Program-made: the position numbers and the translations under genes
Shown: positions 1 through 8,072 of the stretch, in pieces
Layout: every line of letters starts with the position of its first letter
Numbering within the stretch: position 1 is the first letter of the stretch
The notes under the pieces: generated by a model
The model's input: the letters and a program-made list of their open reading frames with translations, nothing else
What the model was told of the DNA's origin: nothing
The model's database searches: none
Assembly (NCBI GenBank): GCA_934434905.1
Contig: CAKSAI010000023.1
Span: forward strand, 1 to 19,525
Reading direction: 5' to 3'
Length of the DNA stretch: 19,525 nt
From: an uncultured Lachnospiraceae bacterium
Lineage (GTDB): Bacteria; Bacillota; Clostridia; Lachnospirales; Lachnospiraceae

Positions 1-1278
1 GTGCAGGCGGAGGCGGCTGTGGTAATGGAGGCTTCCACGGGAACGGTTCTCTATGAGAAGAATCCACATGAGCAGTTGTATCCGGCCAGCATCACCAAGA
101 TCATGACAACGCTTTTGGCTATTGAAAATTGCAAGCTGGACGAGCAGGTCACTTTTTCCTATGATTCCGTACATAAGATCGAGCGGGACAGTACCCATAT
201 CTCCAGGGATGTGGGCGAAATTATGACGATGGAGCAGTGCCTCTATGGGGTGATGCTCGGTTCGGCCAATGACTGTGCCTATGCGGTGGCGGAGCATGCC
301 GGTAACGGGTATGAGAACTTTGTGGACATGATGAATGAACGGGCGGCCAAGCTGGGCTGTGTGGATACGCATTTTAACAATCCCCATGGGCTGCCGGATC
401 CGCAGCATTATACCAGTGCCTACGATATGGCGCTGATCTCCAGGGAAGCCCTTGATAACGATATCTTCCGCAGTATTACCGGGACGGCGAAGTATACCAT
501 TCCGGTTACCAACAAGCATCCCAATGATGAGACATATGTGATAAATCATCACCAGATGCTCACCAATTACAAGGGTGTTACCAAGTTCCTGTACAAATAC
601 TGTATCGGCGGGAAAACGGGCTATACGGACGCAGCGAGAAATACGCTGGTTACCTATGCGGAGAAGGATGGCATGACATTGATCTGCGTGGTTCTGCGAG
701 AGCCATCGGAGAGTCAGTATAAGGATACCCGGGCGCTGTTTGATTATTGCTATGACAATTTTAAGCTTTGGAATGTGGTAGATAACGAGACCGAGTTCCA
801 GACGGATGGACATGACAAGGAGGGGGTCCTGGGGGCGGAAGAGAGCCTTGTTGTACTGGAACCGACAGGGCAGATTGTCCTTCCGAAGACAGCGGCATTT
901 ACGGATGCCTCCGGCAGTGTGCGCAAGGTAAGCGGAGACGGCAGAACGGATGGTACGGTTGCTGTTCTGGAATACACCTATGCGGACAGGGTGGTGGGCG
1001 GCGCTGATATCCGGGTAACGAATACCCAGGTGGAGGCCTATCCCTTCCAGGCCACGGAGACCGCCGGGAAGAACAGTCCCTTTATTCAAATAGAGATGAA
1101 ATATATTCTGCTTGGGATTGTAATCCTGGCAGCACTGGCGGGGCTTGCTCTGCTGATCGTATTCCTGTCCAGAGATTTCTATATCCTGCGTAACCGGAGC
1201 CGAAGGCGCAGAGGCCAGAAGCGCCGCTTTAAGGTGATTAAGAGAGGGCGGCACAGCAGGTGGAAGACCCGGTGGTGA
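1..1278 (+). CDS. D-alanyl-D-alanine carboxypeptidase (peptidase S11, penicillin-binding), 5' partial
   Basis: Serine D,D-carboxypeptidase that trims the terminal D-Ala from peptidoglycan stem peptides on the outer face of the membrane. All three penicillin-binding motifs are visible in the 425 codons present: SITK (residues 30-33, nucleophile Ser30), SAN (88-90) and KTG (205-207). A single membrane helix lies near residues 367-390. It is followed by a strongly basic cytoplasmic tail in which 16 of the last 29 residues are Arg or Lys. The reading frame opens at base 1 with a GTG codon directly in the mature-domain sequence (QAEAAVVMEASTGTVL). No signal peptide is present, so the true start almost certainly lies left of the window. 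The gene converges on spmB, 60 bases away. Family members in spore formers act in vegetative wall maturation (DacA) or spore cortex synthesis (DacB, DacF); which subtype this is cannot be decided here. Confidence 0.93.
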   Translation: MQAEAAVVMEASTGTVLYEKNPHEQLYPASITKIMTTLLAIENCKLDEQVTFSYDSVHKIERDSTHISRDVGEIMTMEQCLYGVMLGSANDCAYAVAEHAGNGYENFVDMMNERAAKLGCVDTHFNNPHGLPDPQHYTSAYDMALISREALDNDIFRSITGTAKYTIPVTNKHPNDETYVINHHQMLTNYKGVTKFLYKYCIGGKTGYTDAARNTLVTYAEKDGMTLICVVLREPSESQYKDTRALFDYCYDNFKLWNVVDNETEFQTDGHDKEGVLGAEESLVVLEPTGQIVLPKTAAFTDASGSVRKVSGDGRTDGTVAVLEYTYADRVVGGADIRVTNTQVEAYPFQATETAGKNSPFIQIEMKYILLGIVILAALAGLALLIVFLSRDFYILRNRSRRRRGQKRRFKVIKRGRHSRWKTRW

Positions 1279-1338
1279 AGAATATGGCGTGCCTATGTAC
1301 CGTATGTAACGTTCCGTCTGCATCGTTCGCAAAGACAC

Positions 1339-1863
1339 CTACATCAGTCCTGCCAAAATCACGCTGGCGGCGGTTCCGATCAGTGTTGTAAAAAGTGCGC
1401 CCGCCAGTGTATAGCGGCTTTTCTGGACATGGGCGGCCATAAAATAGACGCTCATGGTGTAGAAGATCGTCTCTGTGCAGCTCATCATAATGGAGGCGGA
1501 GTTTCCAAGAAAGGAATCAGGACCGTATTGTTTGTAGAGATCCAGAAGAAGCCCCGTGGCCGCCGAGGAGGAGAACATCTTAATAATGGTGACAGGCACC
1601 AGTTCAGCCGGAAAATGAAGATAGGCAGTAAGGCGGCCAAGGAGGCGGGAAAGAAATGTGAGGAAGCCCGATGCCCGAAGCACGCCGACAGCTACCATCA
1701 GGCCGATCAGTGTCGGCATGATGCCGATAACTGTCTTGAATCCATCGGCAGCGCCCTTGATGAAGTCATCATAGATATGCTGCTTCCTGGTAAGCCCAAG
1801 CGCTACGATGTAGAAGATCAGCAAGGGGATGATGGCATTGGAGAGAAAAATCAAAAAGTTCAT
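1339..1863 (-). CDS. spmB: spore maturation protein B
   Basis: A 174-residue polytopic membrane protein of the nucleoside-transporter/FeoB gate (Gate) type. Hydrophobic helices begin at residue 2 and recur through residues 45-60, 90-110 and 125-172. The conserved stretch around GFKTVIGIMPTLIGLMVAVG and the SCTETIFYT segment are typical of SpmB. In Bacillus, SpmA and SpmB are needed for full spore-core dehydration and heat resistance. The start codon overlaps the spmA stop in an ATGA tetranucleotide (1860-1863), so the two are translationally coupled. The gene runs convergently toward the D,D-carboxypeptidase. No convincing terminator is visible in the 60-base gap. Confidence 0.93.
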   Translation of the reverse strand: MNFLIFLSNAIIPLLIFYIVALGLTRKQHIYDDFIKGAADGFKTVIGIMPTLIGLMVAVGVLRASGFLTFLSRLLGRLTAYLHFPAELVPVTIIKMFSSSAATGLLLDLYKQYGPDSFLGNSASIMMSCTETIFYTMSVYFMAAHVQKSRYTLAGALFTTLIGTAASVILAGLM

Positions 1864-2468
1864 ATCGAGGACCTCCGATCCATTATCTTACAGAAGATCA
1901 CTGCCATCACCGTGCTGAAGGCCGTGGCAACCATGGCCGGTCCGATGATGGCGGCCGGGTTTACGCTGCCATACTGTCCGCGGTAGGCGATGATGTTCAC
2001 CGGGATGAGCTGCAACGAAGAAATGTTGATGATAAGGAAGGTACACATCTCATTGCTGGCGGAGCCTTTGGGAAGCCGACCCTGCTCGGCTCGCCGCTCA
2101 TCCTCCAGCTCGGCCAGTGCCTCCATGGCCTTTAAGCCAGCCGGGGTGGCGGCCCAACCAAGTCCAAAGATGTTGGCAATCATATTTGTAGCGATGTATT
2201 CATTTGCCTTGTGCTCCGGCGGAAGCCTTGGAAAAAGGAACCTGAGGAAGGGCTTAAGTTTTCGGGTAGCGCCGGATATGATGCCTGCGTTCTCGGCGAT
2301 GCGCATGAGCCCCATCCAGAAGGACATGACGCCCAGCATGGTGATACACAATGCGACAGCCTCCTTGGCGGAGCTTAATGCAGCGTCCGTGATGGAGGGC
2401 AGGTTTCCGGTGACGGCGGCGTAAATGATGCCGATGATGAGCATAAAGCCCCACAAATAATTGAGCAT
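1860..2468 (-). CDS. spmA: spore maturation protein A
   Basis: A 202-residue integral membrane protein, first gene of a two-gene spmA-spmB operon. Features seen: an N-terminal hydrophobic helix (MLNYLWGFMLIIGIIYAAVTG), the NMIANIFGLGWAATPAGLKAM segment characteristic of the family, and a C-terminal hydrophobic helix before the basic end KIMDRRSSI. The ATG at 2468 is preceded by GAGG about 8 bases upstream. SpmA acts with SpmB in the dehydration of the spore core. A CATATAGAT sequence on the minus strand at 2506-2498 resembles a sigma-E-type -10 element. I see no equally good -35, so sporulation control is expected from the family rather than shown by the sequence. Its presence argues that the organism forms endospores. 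Confidence 0.94.
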   Translation of the reverse strand: MLNYLWGFMLIIGIIYAAVTGNLPSITDAALSSAKEAVALCITMLGVMSFWMGLMRIAENAGIISGATRKLKPFLRFLFPRLPPEHKANEYIATNMIANIFGLGWAATPAGLKAMEALAELEDERRAEQGRLPKGSASNEMCTFLIINISSLQLIPVNIIAYRGQYGSVNPAAIIGPAMVATAFSTVMAVIFCKIMDRRSSI

Positions 2469-2546
2469 GGATGAACCTCGACATATAAGCTATGGTTATC
2501 TATATGCAACTGTCCGGGATAAAAGAAATGCATTCTCGCCAAAGAA

Positions 2547-2600
2547 ATTTTCATAAAAGCATTCATTTATGCAAGCATAATTCATGCTTTTTATGAAAAT
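2547..2600. repeat. 54-bp imperfect palindrome in the spmA / DUF885 divergent region
   Basis: Two 26-base arms (2547-2572 and 2575-2600) flank a central AA. The outer 12 bases (ATTTTCATAAAA) match exactly as inverted repeats, then GCAT matches after a one-base offset, and the innermost TTATGC/GCATAA match again. The element is AT-rich and ends 4 bases before the -35 of the candidate promoter at 2605-2633. It lies between two genes that point away from each other, so it is unlikely to be a terminator for either. It could be a large operator, a cruciform-forming site or a relic of a small mobile palindrome. Confidence 0.8.
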
Positions 2601-2604
2601 GGCC

Positions 2605-2634
2605 TTGGCTCTGAATAGACAAACATATTATACT
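2605..2634 (+). promoter_or_regulatory. candidate sigma-A promoter for the DUF885 peptidase
   Basis: TTGGCT (2605-2610) and TTATAC (2628-2633) are separated by 17 bases; TATACT at 2629 is an equally good -10 with an 18-base spacer. Expected transcription starts near 2640, giving a leader of about 38 bases. A 10-base direct repeat, AATAGACAAA, occurs at 2614-2623 inside the spacer and again at 2649-2658 just past the expected start site, as operator half-sites might. Confidence 0.55.
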
Positions 2635-2677
2635 TATGCCGGACATAAAATAGACAAAAACGGAGTACATCCTGCCC

Positions 2678-4474
2678 ATGAAAAAACGAAAAATCCTCCG
2701 GCTGGCGCTCCTTCTGTGCCTTGGCGCAGCGCTTCTTATCACCAGTCTCGGAGTCCATGATTATCTGAAATCGCATTCGGATGGAACCCCTGCGCACAGC
2801 GATTCCCGGGAAAAATACCAGGAGAAATTTGATACATATTTGGAGAGCCTTTTCTCTCAGGAGGTGACTGCCAGCACCATCAATCTCCATTATACCTTGA
2901 AAAATCCGGAAAACTATGGAATTGACGACTACACAGTGACCTATGGTGATGTCAGCAGGGACAGCTATCAGGCGTCTTTTCTTGCGTTGGAGAATATCCG
3001 AAAGGTATTGGAGAGCTATGACTCGAAGAAGCTTGATACACCAAGGCGATTGACCTATGATATCCTGTATGCGGAGACAGAGCTGGATCTGACGGCCGCG
3101 GATCTGTACCTGTATCAGGAGATGCTGCGCCCCTCCACCGGAGTGCAGGCGGAGCTGCCGGTGCTGATGGCGGAGTATGCCTTTTATGATGAGGGGGATG
3201 TGCAGGACTATCTGGCGCTGCTCGATAAGACACAGGATTATTTCCGGCAGATCCTTCTCTTTCAGATGGAAAAGGCGAATCATGGCCTGTTCATGTCCCA
3301 ATTTGCCGCGGAGGACATCATCAGCCAGTGCCGGAACTTCATTGCAGATAAGGAAAATAATTATCTCGTAGAGACCTTTGCGGATAAGATCGATGCCATG
3401 GAGGGGCTGACGGAGGAGCAGAAGCAGTCCTATAAGGAGCAGAACAGTCAGGCGGTTGCGGGCAGTGTGATTCCGGCTTATGAGATGATGGCCCATGGCC
3501 TAGAGAAGCTGAAGCTGTCCGGGAAGAACCAGCAGGGGCTTTGTTATCTGCCGGAGGGAAAGGCCTATTACGAATATCTGGTAAAATCCTACACAGGCTC
3601 GGACCGGACCGTTGAACAGATGCAGGAGGCTGCCACCCAAAAGCGTGCTCAGGATATGTCACAGGCGGCAAAGCTTCTGTCAGAGAATCCCGATCTTCTG
3701 ACGCAGACGGCTTCTTATGCCTTCGCCCAACAGGATCCCACGGCGATTCTGACGGAGCTTTTAGGGAAAATGAAGCAGGACTTTCCGGCGCCGCCGGATA
3801 CCAATTTTACGGTGAAGTATGTACATCCGTCTCTGGAGGAGTTTATGGCGCCGGCCTTCTATCTGGCAGTACCCATTGACGATATCACGCAGAATTCCAT
3901 CTATATCAATGGCTCAAACAACTATCAGAAGCTGAAGCTGTATACGACCCTGGCACATGAGGGATATCCCGGCCATCTGTATCAGAATGTAATGGAGCGC
4001 AGTCAGGGATTCCCCACAATCCGCAGTCTCTTAGGAACCAGCGGGTATTCTGAGGGCTGGGCTACCTATGTGGAGATGATCGCTTATCAGTATGCGGATA
4101 TGGATCATAAGCTGGCGCAGCTCTTCCAACTGGATCAGTCGGCACTTTTAAGCCTGTATGCCACGGCGGATATGGGAATCCATTACGATGGATGGAGTCT
4201 TGCCAGGATGAAGGAATTTTTCGGGGAGTATCAGATCACCAATGAGGAAGCGTTGACAGATGTTTATCAGTTGATCGTGGAGGAACCGGCCCATTATCTG
4301 AAGTACTATATCGGATATCTGGAGTTTTTGGATCTTAAGGAGTATGCAAAGAAGCTTTACGGGGAGGCGTACAGCGATTATCGGTTCCATGAGGCACTGA
4401 TGCGGATGGGGCCGGCGCAGTTTCCGGTCTTGCGGGAGTATCTGGAGGCGTTTTATGGAGGCAAAACGCCATAG
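2678..4474 (+). CDS. DUF885-family membrane-anchored zinc metallopeptidase
   Basis: A 598-residue protein with a basic N-terminus and one hydrophobic segment (residues about 7-26, LRLALLLCLGAALLITSLGV). No proper lipobox is visible, so it is probably an uncleaved or signal-peptidase I-processed extracytoplasmic enzyme. The catalytic signature HEGYPGH (residues 427-433) is followed by EGWATYVE, with the glutamate at 459. This matches the HExxPGH...E arrangement of DUF885 proteins, a gluzincin-like family. The length fits the family. The ATG at 2678 has a GGAG 12 bases upstream, a slightly long spacing. The gene stands alone in its transcription unit, divergent from spmA and convergent with rsmI. 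The substrate is unknown; a peptide or wall-peptide substrate is plausible from the family and location but not shown. Confidence 0.88.
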   Translation: MKKRKILRLALLLCLGAALLITSLGVHDYLKSHSDGTPAHSDSREKYQEKFDTYLESLFSQEVTASTINLHYTLKNPENYGIDDYTVTYGDVSRDSYQASFLALENIRKVLESYDSKKLDTPRRLTYDILYAETELDLTAADLYLYQEMLRPSTGVQAELPVLMAEYAFYDEGDVQDYLALLDKTQDYFRQILLFQMEKANHGLFMSQFAAEDIISQCRNFIADKENNYLVETFADKIDAMEGLTEEQKQSYKEQNSQAVAGSVIPAYEMMAHGLEKLKLSGKNQQGLCYLPEGKAYYEYLVKSYTGSDRTVEQMQEAATQKRAQDMSQAAKLLSENPDLLTQTASYAFAQQDPTAILTELLGKMKQDFPAPPDTNFTVKYVHPSLEEFMAPAFYLAVPIDDITQNSIYINGSNNYQKLKLYTTLAHEGYPGHLYQNVMERSQGFPTIRSLLGTSGYSEGWATYVEMIAYQYADMDHKLAQLFQLDQSALLSLYATADMGIHYDGWSLARMKEFFGEYQITNEEALTDVYQLIVEEPAHYLKYYIGYLEFLDLKEYAKKLYGEAYSDYRFHEALMRMGPAQFPVLREYLEAFYGGKTP

Positions 4475-4478
4475 CAAC

Positions 4479-4499
4479 GCCGCACAGCTATCTTGCGGC
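4479..4499. terminator. possible short hairpin between convergent genes
   Basis: GCCGCA (4479-4484) and TGCGGC (4494-4499) form a 6-bp GC-rich stem with a 9-base loop in the 36-base gap between the stop codons of the DUF885 gene and rsmI. No U-run follows on either strand, so this is a weak candidate for a shared terminator. Confidence 0.3.
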
Positions 4500-4510
4500 A
4501 TGAGGCAAGC

Positions 4511-5347
4511 TTACAGGAGTGCGTTGTAGATATCGCGCTTGGAGACGCCGCGGTCCTTAGCTACCAGCTTCATGGCATCCTTCCGGGGGATCCCCTGTTC
4601 TTCGTAAAAGGCCATGTGCTCCTTAAGCGACATGGCTTCAAAGGACTGCCGGGCTTCTTCCGCCAGCGCTTCCATGCTCTTGCCAGCGAGAACCAGTACA
4701 TATTCGCCGCGGGGTTCGTTTTCCTCATAGTAAGCGATGGCCTCAGTGAGCGTGGAGGCCTTTACGGTCTCGTGTTTCTTGGTGAGTTCACGGCACAGGG
4801 TCAGCTTCCGGTCGCCGAGGGTTTCCAATAGCTCTGCCAGCGTTTTCTTCAGGTGGTGCGGGGCTTCGTATAGGATGATGGTGCGGGTCTCTGTCTTTAG
4901 GGCATCAAGGACAGCGGTCCGTTCCTTCTTCTCACGGGGAAGAAAGGCTTCGAAGCAGAAGCGACGGGTGGGGAGCCCGGACAGGGTCAGGGCGGTGACG
5001 CAGGCACAGGCACCGGGCAGGGAGGTGACTTCGATTCCCTCCTCATAGCAGATGCGCACCAGATCCTCGCCGGGATCGGAGATTCCGGGAGTTCCGGCGT
5101 CGGTGATGAGCGCGATATTCTGTCCGGCCTTCAACTTCTCTACCAGCTGATAAGCCTTGTCGATTTTATTGTATTCGTGATAGCTTGTCATGGGGGTCTT
5201 GATCTCGAAATGATTCAGCAGCTTGATGGAATTGCGGGTGTCCTCGGCGGCGATCAAGTCTACCTCCTTCAGGGTGCGTAATACCCGAAGGGTGATGTCC
5301 TCCAGATTGCCGATGGGAGTGGCGCATAAGTATAATTTTCCTGACAT
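4511..5347 (-). CDS. rsmI: 16S rRNA (cytidine(1402)-2'-O)-methyltransferase
   Basis: A 278-residue SAM-dependent tetrapyrrole-methylase-fold enzyme that 2'-O-methylates C1402 in the decoding centre of 16S rRNA. Diagnostic motifs: ATPIGNL (residues 9-15), AAEDTR (33-38) and ITDAGTPGISDPG (81-93), plus the GLPTRRFCFEAFLP segment. The length is normal for the family. The ATG at 5347 has GGAGGT 7 bases upstream. It is the last gene of the minus-strand operon, 24 bases after the trmN6-like gene. The order yabB then rsmI (yabC) is the same as in B. subtilis, though the GIY-YIG gene yazA found between them there is absent. Confidence 0.96.
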   Translation of the reverse strand: MSGKLYLCATPIGNLEDITLRVLRTLKEVDLIAAEDTRNSIKLLNHFEIKTPMTSYHEYNKIDKAYQLVEKLKAGQNIALITDAGTPGISDPGEDLVRICYEEGIEVTSLPGACACVTALTLSGLPTRRFCFEAFLPREKKERTAVLDALKTETRTIILYEAPHHLKKTLAELLETLGDRKLTLCRELTKKHETVKASTLTEAIAYYEENEPRGEYVLVLAGKSMEALAEEARQSFEAMSLKEHMAFYEEQGIPRKDAMKLVAKDRGVSKRDIYNALL

Positions 5348-5371
5348 GTCCAGTACCTCCGTGTTTCTATG

Positions 5372-6139
5372 TCAATACCCATAAATATCATAAATCTCTC
5401 TGGTATACACTCCGGGCCGTTCATACACGATCAGCGGCTTCTCCACAGTCATCCGCGGCCGTCCGCCCCGCAGACCTTCTATGAGCACCATGTTGGGCTC
5501 CTTGTCCACAAAGGGGTATACGAGCTTCATACGCTTGGGTTCGATGCCGTAGCGGCTCATGGTGCACAGGATCTCTGCCAGCCGGAAGGGGCGATGCACC
5601 AGGTAGAACCGCCCTTTGGGCGGCAGCAGTTTTGCAGCCTCCCGGATCACATCCTCCAGGGTGCAGAGAAGCTCATGGCGTGCGATGGCCTTGGCTTCGC
5701 TGGGATTCGTCAGTCCGTGGTGCCCGGTCATATAAGGCGGATTGGAGGTGACTACATGAAAAGAAGATGCTCCGAACAGCTTGGAAGCATCCTTAATGTC
5801 GCCCTGGACGACGGATATTTTATGTTCCAAATGGTTTAGGGCAACGCTGCGGCGTGCCATATCCACGTTTCTTTCCTGAATCTCCAGCCCGGTGAAGTGT
5901 TCCCCCTCTGTCTTGGCCTCCAGCAGGATGGGGATGATGCCGTTCCCTGTTCCGAGATCCAGGGCTTGCTCCCCCGGCTTCACCGCGGCGAAGCCGGACA
6001 ACAGCACAGCATCCATGCCGAAGCAGAAGAGGTCGGGGTTCTGGATGATATGGTAGCCGTTCCGGTGAAGCTCGTCCAGCCGTTCTCCCGGCAGGAGCAG
6101 GGGATTGTTAGTTTGCATCGTCGATCTGGGATTTGGCAT
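5372..6139 (-). CDS. tRNA1(Val) (adenine(37)-N6)-methyltransferase-like protein (YabB/YfiC/TrmN6 family)
   Basis: A 255-residue Rossmann-fold N6-adenine methyltransferase. The SAM-binding motif DLGTGNG lies at residues 61-67 and the catalytic NPPY at 133-136, followed by the family-typical MTGHHG. E. coli TrmN6 methylates A37 of tRNA1(Val). The ortholog assignment rests on these motifs and on the yaaT-yabB-rsmI gene order. Start choice: ATG at 6139 has GGAGG 9 bases upstream and overlaps ricT by 32 bases. A second in-frame ATG at 6118 (MQTNNPLL...) would cut the overlap to 11 bases but has no good ribosome site. I favour 6139 on that evidence, although the first seven residues add nothing to the conserved domain. 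Confidence 0.88.
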   Translation of the reverse strand: MPNPRSTMQTNNPLLLPGERLDELHRNGYHIIQNPDLFCFGMDAVLLSGFAAVKPGEQALDLGTGNGIIPILLEAKTEGEHFTGLEIQERNVDMARRSVALNHLEHKISVVQGDIKDASKLFGASSFHVVTSNPPYMTGHHGLTNPSEAKAIARHELLCTLEDVIREAAKLLPPKGRFYLVHRPFRLAEILCTMSRYGIEPKRMKLVYPFVDKEPNMVLIEGLRGGRPRMTVEKPLIVYERPGVYTREIYDIYGY

Positions 6140-7031
6140 CTCCCTTGTCCTCCAGGGCTTCCAGTTCCTTGATCTCCTTTAACTCCTGCGCAGACAGTTT
6201 ATGGCGATCCTTCCGCTTTCGGGGCTTGAAGCGCAGTTGATCTACATGGTATTCCCGGATCTCCTTCTCGTCATCCACTTCCACCACGACCTTCACCAGC
6301 TGCCGAAGTACGTTGACACTCTGCACTTCGCCCTTTAGACGGTCATCTGTGGTTACATGGTCACCGACAGCCGGAAGACGGCTGTTTAAGTATTCGTACG
6401 TATCTTCCTCATTTTTCAGACAGCACATGAGCCGCCCGCATACCCCGGAGATCTTGGTGGGGTTCAGGGAGAGATTCTGCTCCTTTGCCATCTTGATGGA
6501 TACGGGGGCAAATTCCGATAGGTAGGAGTGGCAGCACAGAGGACGTCCGCATATGCCGATGCCTCCTAAGATCTTAGTCTCGTCCCGGACGCCGATCTGT
6601 CGAAGCTCAATACGGGTGCGGAACACGGACGCCAGATCCTTCACCAGCTCCCGGAAGTCGATTCTTCCGTCAGCGGTAAAATAAAACAGCAGTTTATTAT
6701 TGTCAAAGGTATATTCTGCGTCCACCAGCTTCATCATCAATCCATGCTTCTGGATCTTCTCCTGGCAGATCTTGTAGGCGTTTCGCTCCTTTTCCTTATT
6801 CCTGGCCTCGTTCTTCTCGTCCTCCTTGGTAGCGATGCGAAGCACCGGCTTTAGGGGCTGGACGACCTGCTTCTCATTTACCTCCTTGGGTCCCATCATG
6901 ACCGTACCGAACTCCATGCCGCGGGCGGTCTCCACGATCACGTGACTTCCCCGGCTGATCGCAAGGTTCTGGGGATTGAAGTAATAGATCTTTCCGGCGG
7001 GACGAAACCGGACACCAACAACTTTTATCAT
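6108..7031 (-). CDS. ricT: PSP1-domain protein RicT (YaaT)
   Basis: A 307-residue PSP1-family protein. The N-terminal part (VVGVRFRPAGKIYYF...) and two cysteine clusters, CGRPLCC (Cys161, 166, 167) and CGRLMCC (Cys198, 203, 204), are hallmarks of YaaT. In B. subtilis, RicT, RicA and RicF form an Fe-S-containing complex that adjusts RNase Y-dependent mRNA processing and affects sporulation, competence and biofilm formation. All six cluster cysteines are intact. The C-terminus is a charged, Lys/Glu-rich tail. The ATG at 7031 is preceded by AAGGAG inside the end of holB, whose stop is only two bases away, so translation is probably coupled. holB-yaaT is one of the most conserved pairs in Firmicutes. 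RicA and RicF are not encoded nearby. Confidence 0.95.
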   Translation of the reverse strand: MIKVVGVRFRPAGKIYYFNPQNLAISRGSHVIVETARGMEFGTVMMGPKEVNEKQVVQPLKPVLRIATKEDEKNEARNKEKERNAYKICQEKIQKHGLMMKLVDAEYTFDNNKLLFYFTADGRIDFRELVKDLASVFRTRIELRQIGVRDETKILGGIGICGRPLCCHSYLSEFAPVSIKMAKEQNLSLNPTKISGVCGRLMCCLKNEEDTYEYLNSRLPAVGDHVTTDDRLKGEVQSVNVLRQLVKVVVEVDDEKEIREYHVDQLRFKPRKRKDRHKLSAQELKEIKELEALEDKGDAKSQIDDAN

Positions 7032-7033
7032 GA

Positions 7034-8023
7034 TTAATTCTCCTTCATAGTCAGTAGCAGCAGCTCCATGGTAAGATCGAAGTTCACGTTGGCGTTAAGA
7101 CGAAGCTTTGCTTTGTCCAATGCCTCCAGAATATGCTCGATCCCGGCATAAGAGCTCTTGCCTGCCTGTTTTTTTATAGCATAGATCTCATCCTTAAAAA
7201 TGAGACCGTCAATGTCTGCAGTTGCCTTATATAATAACACATCGCGATACCAGATCGTCAGAAGATCAAAGTAATCGCTGATGGTCAGTTTGTAATCGCT
7301 GATTTCTTTGATGACTTCCGTCATCTCATACAGCTCGATGTCGCCGATCCGTTTTACCAACTGAAGCGCGGAATCCTTCAGCTCATTGAAATCCTCGTTG
7401 GAAGCCAGCCGGATGGCCTTGCCGACGTTCCCCTGGGCAAAGGCGGTGCAGATGTCAGCCTTGTAATCGGGTATCTGGCAATGTCGCATCAGATAGTCCC
7501 TGATCTCCTGATCCGGGATCACCTTCAGGTTCAGCGTGATACAGCGGGACAGGATGGTTGGCAGGAAGGCATCCGCATTGGTAGTCAGAAGCAGGATAAC
7601 CCCGTAGGGCGGCGGCTCCTCGATGGTCTTAAGGAGTGCGTTCTGCGCCTGCTGGTTCATCTTCTCAGCCTCGTCCACGATGTAGATCTTGTAGGGACTG
7701 GCATAGGGCTTAATGCCGATGTCGTTGTTGATCTGCCTGCGGATATCGTCCACGGAGATGGTGGCAGGCTTCTCGTGGGTGAGGTAGATGATATCGGGCT
7801 GGTTCCTGCTTATGGCCTGACGGCAGGAGTGACAGACGCCGCAGGGCTCTGTGCCCTTCTTCTCGCACTGCAGAGTCATGGCGAAGGCATCGGCCAGCAT
7901 CATTTTCCCGGACAGCTCCGGTCCGTTTAAGATATAGGCATGGGAGACCTTGCCATAGGAAATGGCCTTCTTAAGGTGCTCGATGATCTGTCTGTGCCCG
8001 ATAATATCTGAAAATCCGGCCAT
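7034..8023 (-). CDS. holB: DNA polymerase III subunit delta'
   Basis: A 329-residue AAA+ clamp-loader subunit of the replicative polymerase. Seen: a P-loop-like GPELSGK (residues 34-40), a four-cysteine zinc module (Cys53, 61, 64, 67), the Walker B/sensor region DEAEKMNQQAQNALLKTIEE, and the SRC motif (PTILSRC). The P-loop lacks the usual GKT/S ending (it reads GKMM), in keeping with delta' being a poor or non-ATPase subunit in many bacteria. The ATG at 8023 has GGGAGGT 6 bases upstream. It sits 49 bases after the kinase gene and abuts ricT. Confidence 0.95.
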   Translation of the reverse strand: MAGFSDIIGHRQIIEHLKKAISYGKVSHAYILNGPELSGKMMLADAFAMTLQCEKKGTEPCGVCHSCRQAISRNQPDIIYLTHEKPATISVDDIRRQINNDIGIKPYASPYKIYIVDEAEKMNQQAQNALLKTIEEPPPYGVILLLTTNADAFLPTILSRCITLNLKVIPDQEIRDYLMRHCQIPDYKADICTAFAQGNVGKAIRLASNEDFNELKDSALQLVKRIGDIELYEMTEVIKEISDYKLTISDYFDLLTIWYRDVLLYKATADIDGLIFKDEIYAIKKQAGKSSYAGIEHILEALDKAKLRLNANVNFDLTMELLLLTMKEN

Positions 8024-8072
8024 TTCTTACCTCCCTTGATCGCGAAAATCCACGGAATGATCTGGCTTGCGC

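Noticed and set aside
1279..1338. Terminator between the carboxypeptidase and spmB
   Set aside because: No stable stem followed by a T-run could be found on either strand.
1429..1986. A 185-codon plus-strand open frame across spmB and spmA
   Set aside because: It crosses two well-supported genes on the other strand and its translation is rich in Gly/Arg/His with no family resemblance.
2591..3496. A 301-codon open frame on the minus strand inside the DUF885 gene
   Set aside because: It is antisense to a gene with clear catalytic motifs, has no recognisable domain and has low-complexity Ile/Leu/Arg composition typical of shadow frames.
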